24,687 nucleotides of DNA from a virus. The translations under genes and the position numbers were made by a program. Positions 16,170-21,174 of the stretch are shown here, in pieces (the first letter of the stretch is position 1; the number at the start of each line of letters is the position of its first letter). The notes under the pieces are model-generated. The model saw only the letters and a program-made list of their open reading frames with translations. It searched no databases and was not told the origin of the DNA. The DNA lies in the IMG/VR virus record IMGVR_UViG_3300033388_001694, positions 1 to 24,687 of that record; one strand, given 5' to 3'.

Positions 16170-16745
16170 TTATTTTTTATTATATGAATAATGTCCTATA
16201 ATCTTAGCTCCAAACAAGAAGTCATCAATATTTTGACCTCCTCCTATGTTATGGACTACTAAATATCTTTTACCATCAAGAGATTTCTTATCTACAACCA
16301 TTCCTATATGGTTAAGACTACCGTTATTAGCTAAATTCCACCATATTATATCTCCTGGTTTATAATCATCAGGATTATCAGTAATAGGTAATACTTTTCC
16401 GTGTCTTTTAAAAAATGTAGCTAAATTAGGAACTCTCCTATGGTCAATATTAGGATCAGGCTTATCCACCCTCTTATATTTACTAAGATTCTTGACAATA
16501 TCTTCATGTAATTCCTTTTGTAAATCTATACCAACTTTTCGATATGCTCTAATGATAACATCAGTACATACTCCTATGTGAGGTGGTACATCCCCGTTAG
16601 GATAATCTATTCTTCTATATGACCCATCATAAACCACATAATCCTTTGATATTAGGATACCTGCGTCTGATAATTCATCCGAAAATGTCTGACCAGTTAT
16701 AATAGTTGATAGAAGTATAGATATAATTAAGATTAAGTTTTTCAT
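16170..16745 (-). CDS. Secreted DUF1287 cell-wall enzyme, probable endolysin
   Basis: 191 aa. A Sec signal peptide (MKNLILIISILLSTIITGQ) covers residues 1-19. The mature part carries the hallmarks of the DUF1287 (NlpC/P60-related) family: DYPNGDVPPHIGVCTDVIIRA with the likely nucleophile C60, DPNIDHRRVPNL (98-108), FFKRHG, DDYKPGDIIWW, LNHIGMVVD with the likely catalytic H146, and VVHNIGGG. It would cut peptidoglycan peptides in the periplasm. In a phage this suits an exported endolysin. The start overlaps the TGA of a 36-aa gene as ATGA. Its own signal peptide means lysis would not strictly need a holin to release it, only to trigger or complete it. A host-derived cell-wall hydrolase taken up as moron is the alternative. 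Confidence 0.87.
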   Translation of the reverse strand: MKNLILIISILLSTIITGQTFSDELSDAGILISKDYVVYDGSYRRIDYPNGDVPPHIGVCTDVIIRAYRKVGIDLQKELHEDIVKNLSKYKRVDKPDPNIDHRRVPNLATFFKRHGKVLPITDNPDDYKPGDIIWWNLANNGSLNHIGMVVDKKSLDGKRYLVVHNIGGGQNIDDFLFGAKIIGHYSYNKK

Positions 16746-16852
16746 AATTTTGATTTAATTATACATATTCTAAAATATAAGTCCATATTAAACGAACCTT
16801 CATTATTTCTAGTCCACCAGTGTATCTGGTCTCTTAATTGTATTTGATTCAT
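16742..16852 (-). CDS. 36-aa leader protein of the lysin operon (hidden small gene)
   Basis: ATG at 16852 is 4 bases from a copy of the AAAACTTCAA leader motif. The frame begins MNQIQLRDQIHWWTRNNEG and ends in TGA that overlaps the lysin ATG as ATGA. The overlap and leader are the evidence for translation; at this length chance cannot be excluded. The N-terminus is polar with two Trp; the end (MDLYFRICIIKSKL) is mildly hydrophobic but short for a span. It may serve only to couple translation to the lysin gene. Confidence 0.55.
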   Translation of the reverse strand: MNQIQLRDQIHWWTRNNEGSFNMDLYFRICIIKSKL

Positions 16853-16856
16853 TTTT

Positions 16857-16864
16857 GAAGTTTT
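16857..16864 (-). promoter_or_regulatory. Leader motif AAAACTTC before the 36-aa gene
   Basis: The minus strand reads AAAACTTCAAAAATG. The same core occurs 4-6 bases upstream of ATG in genes starting at 15766, 19577, 19809, 20489 and 22060. It is not complementary to the usual anti-Shine-Dalgarno sequence, so it is a candidate non-SD initiation signal or a conserved leader element. Confidence 0.5.
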
Positions 16865-16872
16865 AAATTAAT

Positions 16873-16902
16873 AAAAATGGGGACTGAACTAACAATCCCC
16901 AT
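16873..16902 (-). terminator. Rho-independent terminator upstream of the lysin operon
   Basis: 7-bp stem: 16877-16883 pairs with 16896-16902 (ATGGGGA / TCCCCAT), 12-nt loop. On the minus strand the U-tract is TTTT followed by ATT. It ends the transcript that contains the coiled-coil gene at 17053-17343 and the hairpin-rich stretch at 16903-17052, and precedes the lysin operon. Confidence 0.8.
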
Positions 16903-17052
16903 AAAAATAGTAGTTGGTGCTTCTACAGCCGTCTGACCGAGCATTGTCATATTATCCGTTTATAGAATCTAATGCTTCTTAACACCTCTCGATATGCTTT
17001 TGAGGGTGAGGTTTTCAACAGTTCCGCTCAACCTAGCTTTCTTAACCAAAGA
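16903..17052 (-). ncRNA. Candidate structured RNA or structured 3' UTR
   Basis: 150 bases with no gene, beginning just after the stop at 17053 and ending at the terminator. On the minus strand, AGCATT (about 16978) pairs with AATGCT (about 16943) around a 25-nt interior; GGTT / AACC closes an inner stem near 17025-17005; and CCTC / GAGG occurs near 17000. G+C is higher than in neighbouring genes. A 3'-UTR-derived small RNA with its own terminator is the best reading; a family was not recognised. Confidence 0.4.
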
Positions 17053-17343
17053 TCAAATATTATCTTCAGTTCTTGCTACATTTACACTATTGTTAAAGCC
17101 ATATTTCACTGACTCTCTCTTTTCAAACTCTCTGATTTTTTCCCAGAGCCATTGAATAGTTTCTTCTTTGTTCACAACTTGTTTTCTAACATAAGCTAAT
17201 TTCTTCTTTGTTAGATGCAATTCTTTACGATGCATTTGTGAGATATCCCATGATTTTCTATAATCCTTCTGAGTATCCTCATAATACTTCTCAAGTCTTT
17301 CTATCTTTTCTTTATTAGTTTCTTTATTCTCTTTCTTTTTCAT
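17053..17343 (-). CDS. 96-aa coiled-coil protein
   Basis: The longest frame needs TTG; ATG at 17343 gives MKKKENKETNKEKIERLEK and overlaps the end of the upstream 53-aa gene by 20 bases. Residues 12-90 are a nearly unbroken charged helix with heptad-like Leu/Ile/Val spacing (IERLEKYYEDTQKDYRKS, LTKKKLAYVRKQVVNKEETI), so a coiled coil is likely. The last 15 residues are polar. I do not recognise a family. An adaptor, chaperone or regulatory scaffold is possible. Confidence 0.68.
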   Translation of the reverse strand: MKKKENKETNKEKIERLEKYYEDTQKDYRKSWDISQMHRKELHLTKKKLAYVRKQVVNKEETIQWLWEKIREFEKRESVKYGFNNSVNVARTEDNI

Positions 17344-17485
17344 AAGGACTTTTTTTTCCAAGCATTCTACCTAAAAGGATATGTACATCTTTTAAAGAAT
17401 CTGCTATATCATCTATTTCTTTATTATGACCTTCTACAAAATCATCTATGGCTTTTTCTACTGGTTGTTTTTTCTTTTTACTCAT
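17324..17485 (-). CDS. 53-aa charged protein (hidden small gene)
   Basis: ATG at 17485 starts a 53-codon frame ending in TAA at 17324-17326. It begins MSKKKKQPVEKAIDDF, has an acidic amphipathic helix (KEIDDIADSLKDVHILLG) and a basic-acidic end. The stop falls 20 bases inside the next gene, as in other pairs here. Upstream is a copy of the TAAATCTTA leader element, which supports it as first gene of a two-gene unit with the coiled-coil protein. Function unknown. Confidence 0.65.
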   Translation of the reverse strand: MSKKKKQPVEKAIDDFVEGHNKEIDDIADSLKDVHILLGRMLGKKSPYEKERE

Positions 17486-17501
17486 AATTTCTAAGATTTT
17501 T

Positions 17502-17510
17502 TAAGATTTA
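17502..17510 (-). promoter_or_regulatory. Leader element TAAATCTTA before the 53-aa gene
   Basis: One of four exact copies of this 9-mer on the minus strand, each within about 30 bases of a start codon (others at 19591-19599, 19824-19832 and 20611-20619). Here it is followed by AAAAAATCTTAG rather than by the AAAACTTCAA core. Confidence 0.4.
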
Positions 17511-18292
17511 ACATAAGGATGAGAGTTTGACCTTTTCCATCAGCATTATTTACCATTTCTAGTACCAACCCACACATACATTACTGCATGTAACTGACAT
17601 ATTCACGAGTTCAAGTGCTCGCCACTATTACTATCAAGGACATAAATTCATTTTCTTGCCAAGCTCCTTGCGGGATAAACAGACGGCAATCTGTTACTTA
17701 GACAATACTCAATCCATTCACATTAGGCCTTGCGAGCTTTATCTGTGTCTACATATTACAGTAGAATAAGAACATTGTTAACCGACTTAACGGTAACTTG
17801 ATAGTCTCCATGTTATTTTGCTTTCTATTTGCTTTTTTATCTTGTTTTTAGCATACCGACTTAACGGCTTAATAGGATTCAGGGATTTGATAGAAGGCAC
17901 ATAGAGTTTATATAACCATGCTTCCTTTTGAGAAGTTTAGGCTATTACTCCTACCTACTTTCAAGCACCACTGCTTTACTCATTGTTCTTAACCGTATTG
18001 ACACAGTATTTCTACTAGCATCTAACTAAGTTCTAATTACAGCTTCCTGATTGGTGGTCAGTACTACCATAACTTATTACAATTCTTATTGCTATTTCTA
18101 GCTCAACAACTTGTCCTGTACAAGCCGTCTATACATCTAGGTCACCTCAAGAGGATTTTACCTGCCAACATATAGATATTGTAATACCTTTCAGTGAAAT
18201 GCAGTAAACTACATCGCAAGAGTTTTCCAAGAACTCATCGCTTTATACCATTGCTGGTTTATCCTTATGGTCACGAAGGCTGACCAATATGT
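17511..18292 (-). ncRNA. Long non-coding stretch with many hairpins, candidate large structured RNA
   Basis: About 780 bases with no convincing open frame on either strand, in an otherwise gene-dense genome. Read on the minus strand from the L7/L12-like gene, local stems include TGGTCA / TGACCA (18283-18265), GAGTT / AACTC, CTTGT / ACAAG, GCTA-GAAA-TAGC with a GNRA loop (18102-18091), AAGCA / TGCTT, two ACCG/CCG-TTAAGT-CGG hairpins with identical loops (17848-17863 and 17779-17795), AACAGA / TCTGTT, CGAG / CTCG and TACAT / ATGTA. No tRNA was recognised. The size fits phage large RNAs such as ROOL or GOLLD, but I cannot confirm a family by eye. Confidence 0.5.
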
Positions 18293-18589
18293 TTAAAGAT
18301 ACGTATTATTAAAAGATTCTTGCAAATCATTATATTTTTTTAATGCTGTATCAAAGTTAAATTTTAAATTTACACCCATACCCGCATCTACAATGTCTTT
18401 ACATATTCGAAGAGGAAGTTCTGTTCCCTCTTTTACTGCTTTAACAGCTTGAAGTAGTTGTCCTCTTTCTATCCAATAATTAGCTTCTGTTAGCCAATTA
18501 GGACATTTCTTAATTTCCTTAATAGGATTAGAAGGAGATTTACCAACAGGTATACCTCCTTTTAATTTTCTTTTATAAAACTTTCTCAT
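18293..18589 (-). CDS. 98-aa protein with ribosomal L7/L12 C-terminal-like motif
   Basis: Residues 42-69, GQLLQAVKAVKEGTELPLRICKDIVDAG, follow the L7/L12 C-terminal pattern (K-x-x-A-I-K-x-V-R-x-x-T-x-L-x-L-x-x-A-K-D-x-V-D) that contacts translation GTPases. The N-terminal 30 residues are basic (RKFYKRKLKGGIPVGK). Related single-domain proteins occur in phages, with unknown role; binding to host translation factors is one idea. The gene is isolated between a hairpin upstream (18648-18674) and the long non-coding stretch downstream. An AT dinucleotide run (18593-18606) sits directly before ATG. Confidence 0.7.
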   Translation of the reverse strand: MRKFYKRKLKGGIPVGKSPSNPIKEIKKCPNWLTEANYWIERGQLLQAVKAVKEGTELPLRICKDIVDAGMGVNLKFNFDTALKKYNDLQESFNNTYL

Positions 18590-18592
18590 GAT

Positions 18593-18606
18593 ATATATAT
18601 ATATTT
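18593..18606. repeat. AT dinucleotide run before the L7/L12-like gene
   Basis: Seven near-perfect AT units occupy the leader of the gene starting at 18589. Such runs melt easily and can keep the start free of structure. It could also vary in length and alter expression; nothing in one sequence shows that. Confidence 0.5.
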
Positions 18607-18647
18607 ATTAAATTTGAATATGAGACACTTAAAAAGATATATGCTAC

Positions 18648-18674
18648 AACCTGTCAGACGATGTAAGACAGGCT
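18648..18674 (-). terminator. Hairpin after the 142-aa membrane protein gene, probable terminator
   Basis: 8-bp stem 18648-18655 / 18667-18674 (on the minus strand AGCCTGTC / GACAGGTT, with one G-U), 11-nt loop. The following bases are TGTAGCATATATCTTTTT, so the T-tract is displaced and termination may be partial. It lies 11 bases after the stop at 18685. Confidence 0.6.
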
Positions 18675-18684
18675 GTTAGCTTCT

Positions 18685-19113
18685 TTAAAAATGCGTACAT
18701 GAGTAGCTTTTATGATATTTCTTATTTCTAAATTTATGATTAATAAGCAATTGTATACCTACTCCCACACCTGTTACAATTAATCCTGTAAGTAATATTT
18801 GACTATTACTTCTTTGTAATTGATTATATGAAGACAATTTATAGTCATTCATATAAGGTTCACGTGCTCCATACACATTCTTCCATTGATAATCTCTTAA
18901 AGAGACTGTCGCTAAAGCAACAGGCATTGCGCCTAAGCCTACAACTCCTGGTAGAACATGTATATGCTTATATTCATAATAGTTATTGTTCTGTGCGTTA
19001 ATATTAGGTGCACATATATACATAAATAGTATAAATAACATACTTACCCATAGGAATAACATTATATCCCAATACCAACCTTTTGTCCTGAGTTTATTTA
19101 GAAGCTTTCTCAT
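18685..19113 (-). CDS. 142-aa membrane protein
   Basis: Basic N-terminus (RKLLNKLRTKGWYWD), a hydrophobic segment at about residues 17-35 (IMLFLWVSMLFILFMYICA) ending PNINAQ, which could be a long cleaved signal, then a periplasmic-looking region and a second span near residues 107-125 (LLTGLIVTGVGVGIQLLI) with a basic tail (HKFRNKKYHKS). Its ATG overlaps the TGA of the upstream gene (ATGA). A two-protein set with that gene, such as a spanin or lysis pair, is possible but unproven. Confidence 0.72.
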   Translation of the reverse strand: MRKLLNKLRTKGWYWDIMLFLWVSMLFILFMYICAPNINAQNNNYYEYKHIHVLPGVVGLGAMPVALATVSLRDYQWKNVYGAREPYMNDYKLSSYNQLQRSNSQILLTGLIVTGVGVGIQLLINHKFRNKKYHKSYSCTHF

Positions 19114-19577
19114 TCTCTAACTTCATTTGGAGGTGTAGACTCATGTATAAGATAATCCTCATACATTACATCCCACAACATATCTCTAACAAGAGTTAAA
19201 TTATGAAGATATGTTTCTCCTATTTCAGGATCAACTGCTCCATTTTCGATATCGTATACCATATACTCATACATATCTTCAGTAGTATTTATAGCCTCAT
19301 TAAGATTCATGAAGTTTTTAGTTAAATAATTACTGTTAAGTTCTCTTGCCTCTACACATTCTACTTCTACTAATTTAACAGTCTCCTGTTCCATTTGTTC
19401 AGCAATGTTCTCACTCATAACCATAGGTAACATTCTAGTTGATGATTGTCCTTTATAAGAAGAACAACTAGTATGAATTAATATTATAGTTACCATTAAT
19501 ACGAACCATACTGAAAATGTTGCACCACATATTACTTGTGGCCATTTGTTTTTGATTTTTAAGATTATTGTTTTCAT
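19110..19577 (-). CDS. 155-aa membrane-anchored or lipid-anchored protein
   Basis: Starts with a basic segment (KTIILKIKNKW), then a hydrophobic stretch (ICGATFSVWFVLMVTIILIHT) ending SCSS, where C38 is a candidate lipobox cysteine though the -3 residue is His, so a plain membrane anchor is also possible. The exported part is acidic and helical (ENIAEQMEQETVKLVEVE, NLNEAINTTEDMYEYM). This topology would suit a spanin-like or periplasmic accessory protein. A copy of the leader motif precedes ATG, and the stop overlaps the next ATG. Confidence 0.68.
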   Translation of the reverse strand: MKTIILKIKNKWPQVICGATFSVWFVLMVTIILIHTSCSSYKGQSSTRMLPMVMSENIAEQMEQETVKLVEVECVEARELNSNYLTKNFMNLNEAINTTEDMYEYMVYDIENGAVDPEIGETYLHNLTLVRDMLWDVMYEDYLIHESTPPNEVRE

Positions 19578-19582
19578 TTTTT

Positions 19583-19599
19583 GAAGTTTTTAAGATTTA
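19583..19599 (-). promoter_or_regulatory. Full leader motif before the 155-aa gene
   Basis: Minus strand reads TAAATCTTAAAAACTTC, five bases from ATG. It is one of two places (with 19816-19832) where the TAAATCTTA element and the AAAACTTC core are joined into one 17-base unit. Confidence 0.55.
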
Positions 19600-19809
19600 A
19601 TTTATATTACAAAGTATTGGGTTATTAAGAGTTCCTATAACAACCTCAAAAGTATTTTTAGTGTTAGTAATAAAACAACTAAGCTCTATTCTGTCCACAG
19701 GATTTCTGCCGTAGATATATGCAAAAGTCATTATCATACTAGCAGTTTCATAAGCCTTCATAAGCTCGTAATAGCTATTTTCCAAGCTATCATTTTGATT
19801 TCCATCCAT
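19597..19809 (-). CDS. 70-aa hypothetical protein
   Basis: First gene of the 19809-18685 operon. It begins MDGNQNDSLENSYYELMKAYETAS, a helical acidic region, then a less polar part (MIMTFAYIYGRNP) and a beta-rich end (FEVVIGTLNNPILCN). Two cysteines, no clear span or signal. The stop at 19597 overlaps the next gene's leader motif, so the two may be coupled. I do not recognise it. Confidence 0.66.
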   Translation of the reverse strand: MDGNQNDSLENSYYELMKAYETASMIMTFAYIYGRNPVDRIELSCFITNTKNTFEVVIGTLNNPILCNIN

Positions 19810-19815
19810 GATATT

Positions 19816-19832
19816 GAAGTTTTTAAGATTTA
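19816..19832 (-). promoter_or_regulatory. Full leader motif before the 70-aa gene
   Basis: Minus strand reads TAAATCTTAAAAACTTC, six bases from ATG, identical to the copy at 19583-19599. It follows the terminator at 19858-19894, so here it could include promoter as well as initiation signals. Confidence 0.55.
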
Positions 19833-19857
19833 TAATATTAAGCTATAAGTAATAAAT

Positions 19858-19894
19858 AAAAGAGCTTGACTACTATACTTCATCAAGCTCTTTT
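19858..19894 (-). terminator. Rho-independent terminator after the holin-like gene
   Basis: Perfect 12-bp stem: 19858-19869 pairs with 19883-19894 (AAAAGAGCTTGA / TCAAGCTCTTTT), 13-nt loop, followed by TTATTTATT on the minus strand. A smaller hairpin, GATAGC / GCTATC, lies between it and the gene (about 19904-19923). Confidence 0.88.
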
Positions 19895-19935
19895 CGACAG
19901 AAATGATAGCTTTATACCGCTATCTGGTTGGCGAG

Positions 19936-20226
19936 TTAAACAAAGAATCTCATTAGGATTCCGTTGTAAGCTTTTACTTTCTTTTTATACTTATTCTTTT
20001 TATGAGGATTTAATCGTAGATCCTCTAATTTGTCTGCTAATTTCTTTTGTTGTACAGCTCTTATTTGCATATAAACTACATAAATAAATCCTAAGACTAC
20101 TGATATAACTGCTCCAAAGAACAGTGCAACAGGTCCTATTAAATAATCTATGAACTCTAGAGCAAATGTTGCTACTATTGCTATACCTAGTGTTAACAAT
20201 ATGAAGTTTTTTTTGGACTTTTTCAT
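19936..20226 (-). CDS. Two-span membrane protein, candidate holin
   Basis: 96 aa: a basic start (MKKSKKN), span 1 at about residues 8-26 (FILLTLGIAIVATFALEF), span 2 at about 31-55 (GPVALFFGAVISVVLGFIYVVY), then a charged helical tail (QQKKLADKLEDLRLN, KKNKYKKKVK). Two spans with both ends probably cytoplasmic match class II holins, and the lysin is 3 kb downstream on the same strand. The gene is the last of a three-gene unit with an UVR-motif protein. Many phage membrane proteins look alike, so holin is a guess. Confidence 0.7.
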   Translation of the reverse strand: MKKSKKNFILLTLGIAIVATFALEFIDYLIGPVALFFGAVISVVLGFIYVVYMQIRAVQQKKLADKLEDLRLNPHKKNKYKKKVKAYNGILMRFFV

Positions 20227-20489
20227 GACAACATTCCCTTTCTTTTCATTTCATCTCTTATTAGAGCAGCTTCATCATAATTTTTATTTCTAACTGCTTC
20301 TTGTTGTTTATTTTTTAATCTCTCTTTCTCAGCAGGTATTTTAATAGTTTCAATGTGGATACTTAAAAAAGGAATAAGTATGATGTATTCTCTCTTTATT
20401 TTACCATTTCCATATCGGAAATGATTAGTACCAATACCTACAGCTATTGCAGGCATTTTTTCGGTATAAATACGTCTTTTAGTTAGCAT
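20223..20489 (-). CDS. 88-aa protein with a UVR motif
   Basis: The C-terminal part, residues 53-84 (KERLKNKQQEAVRNKN followed by YDEAALIRDEMKR), matches the UVR motif (A-x-x-x-x-x-Y/F-E-x-A-A-x-x-R-D-x-I/M) found in UvrB, UvrC, McsA and ClpC, where it mediates protein-protein contacts. The N-terminal half is beta-rich (PAIAVGIGTNHFRYG, REYIILIPFLSIHIETIKIP). There are no nuclease residues. It may bind a host repair or protease component. Its ATG is six bases from a leader motif and overlaps the 42-aa gene; its TGA overlaps the next ATG. Confidence 0.72.
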   Translation of the reverse strand: MLTKRRIYTEKMPAIAVGIGTNHFRYGNGKIKREYIILIPFLSIHIETIKIPAEKERLKNKQQEAVRNKNYDEAALIRDEMKRKGMLS

Positions 20490-20611
20490 AATTTTGAAGT
20501 TTTTTTATGTTTATACTTTCTAGTGTATTTCTTTTTATTACGATGTACACTAGGTTTCATCGCATCATATATCTCTTTCATAGATACCTGAATAGTTTGA
20601 AGTTTTTTCAT
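20483..20611 (-). CDS. 42-aa very basic peptide (hidden small gene)
   Basis: ATG at 20611 gives MKKLQTIQVSMKEIYDAMK and a Lys/Arg/His-rich end, stopping at TAA inside the next gene's first codons (7-base overlap). The upstream TAAATCTTA element includes the T of the ATG. The AAAACTTCAA core falls inside codons 2-5 instead of before the ATG, so the true start could be the ATG at codon 11 or 18. The overlap and leader favour translation; a nucleic-acid-binding peptide is plausible from charge. Confidence 0.5.
   Translation of the reverse strand: MKKLQTIQVSMKEIYDAMKPSVHRNKKKYTRKYKHKKTSKLC
20496..20503 (-). promoter_or_regulatory. Leader motif before the UVR-motif gene
   Basis: Minus strand reads AAAACTTCAAAATTATG, spacing six bases. 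The motif lies inside the coding part of the upstream 42-aa frame, again pointing to translation initiation. Confidence 0.5.
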
Positions 20612-20626
20612 AAGATTTAATATTAG

Positions 20627-20693
20627 AGGCAAAGATGAGATTCGAACTCATTATCTGTTGGCAGATTCCTATCAGTTCACTCAGATTATTGCC
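20627..20693 (-). tRNA. tRNA-like element (possible decayed tRNA-Gly)
   Basis: The 3' side has a perfect T arm (ATGAG-TTCGAAT-CTCAT) with all conserved loop bases, followed by CTTTGCC and a T at the discriminator position. The 5' end GGCAA pairs with TTGCC. Between them are a weak ATC / GAT arm and a strong ATCTG-CCAA-CAGAT arm. T-GCC-A occurs where a glycine GCC anticodon would be, and T73 fits tRNA-Gly, but the anticodon stem does not form in the standard register and the D loop lacks GG. No CCA is encoded. So a pseudo-tRNA, or the tRNA-like end of a longer RNA. Confidence 0.4.
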
Positions 20694-21008
20694 TGAATGC
20701 TGCATTGCCTTATAAACTGAGCAGTTTGTCTTCATACTCAGGAATACGCTGTTGCAGTATCCTCATAAGATACTACTTTGTGTCAAGCACGTGTACAGCC
20801 TTTCTAGATTTAATTAGAGTGCTTATCTGTCTATGACAGCTGATACTATTTCAGAATAATCAGTGGTATTGCTTGACTCATTTCTCTAATTTAAAGAGGA
20901 ACTCAGGCTTAGCACTTAGGCTTTCCATTTTAATCTAAAACAGTATGCATCCTGTAATAGAACCACAAGATGTAAACATCTCTGTATTGTTCCTCTAATT
21001 TAATGTTT
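20694..21008 (-). ncRNA. Non-coding stretch next to the tRNA-like element
   Basis: About 315 bases without an open frame. On the minus strand AGAGGAAC (20996-20989) can pair with GTTCCTCT (20900-20893), enclosing an AGATG-TTTA-CATCT hairpin. TTAAATTAGAG is repeated at about 21003 and 20892. It may form one RNA with the tRNA-like element, about 370 nt, similar in size to tmRNA; however no tmRNA-type 5' acceptor half or tag frame was found. Confidence 0.4.
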
Positions 21009-21113
21009 TTATTCTTCTACTATACTACCACCATCTGAATGCATAGCACAGTAGTATGTACCAACAAGCATTAGTATTGCTGCTGGGATTTCCCATAATA
21101 AATGATATTCCAT
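21009..21113 (-). CDS. 34-aa single-span membrane peptide (hidden small gene)
   Basis: ATG at 21113 gives MEYHLLWEIPAAILMLVGTY followed by YCAMHSDGGSIVEE and a TAA stop. Residues 4-24 form one hydrophobic span with an acidic C-terminus outside it. It stands alone between non-coding stretches, with no overlapping partner. The regular span and in-frame length are the only support for it. It could be a small holin-like, antiholin or membrane-modulating peptide. Confidence 0.5.
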   Translation of the reverse strand: MEYHLLWEIPAAILMLVGTYYCAMHSDGGSIVEE

Positions 21114-21147
21114 ATGTTCTAAGTATTAAATGATTAATATAAAGTTA

Positions 21148-21174
21148 CCTACATCAGTAGCGAGCTGATGTAGG
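21148..21174 (-). terminator. Strong hairpin, end of the candidate 21.2-21.8 kb RNA
   Basis: Perfect 10-bp stem: 21148-21157 pairs with 21165-21174 (CCTACATCAG / CTGATGTAGG), 7-nt loop. On the minus strand it is followed by TAACTTTATATT, a poor U-tract, so it may be a terminator or a stable 3' end. Confidence 0.55.

Noticed and set aside
17600-17630. Possible T arm in GAGTTCAAGTGCTCG on the plus strand.
   Set aside because: The loop matches, but the required G53-C61 pair is missing and no other cloverleaf arms are present.
18087-18110. GAGCTAGAAATAGCAATAAG on the minus strand resembles the fused repeat:anti-repeat hairpin of Cas9 guide RNA.
   Set aside because: It is a 4-bp stem with a GAAA loop plus a short extension. 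There are no repeats, no tracrRNA-like terminator set and no cas genes in the window, so it is most simply one hairpin of the non-coding stretch.
19866-20087. Plus-strand frame of 73 codons.
   Set aside because: It starts in the terminator hairpin and runs antisense to the holin-like gene.
20627-21000. Possible tmRNA.
   Set aside because: Size and T arm would fit, but I found no 5' half able to pair with CTTTGCC, no G-U at the third acceptor pair with A73, and no tag peptide frame.
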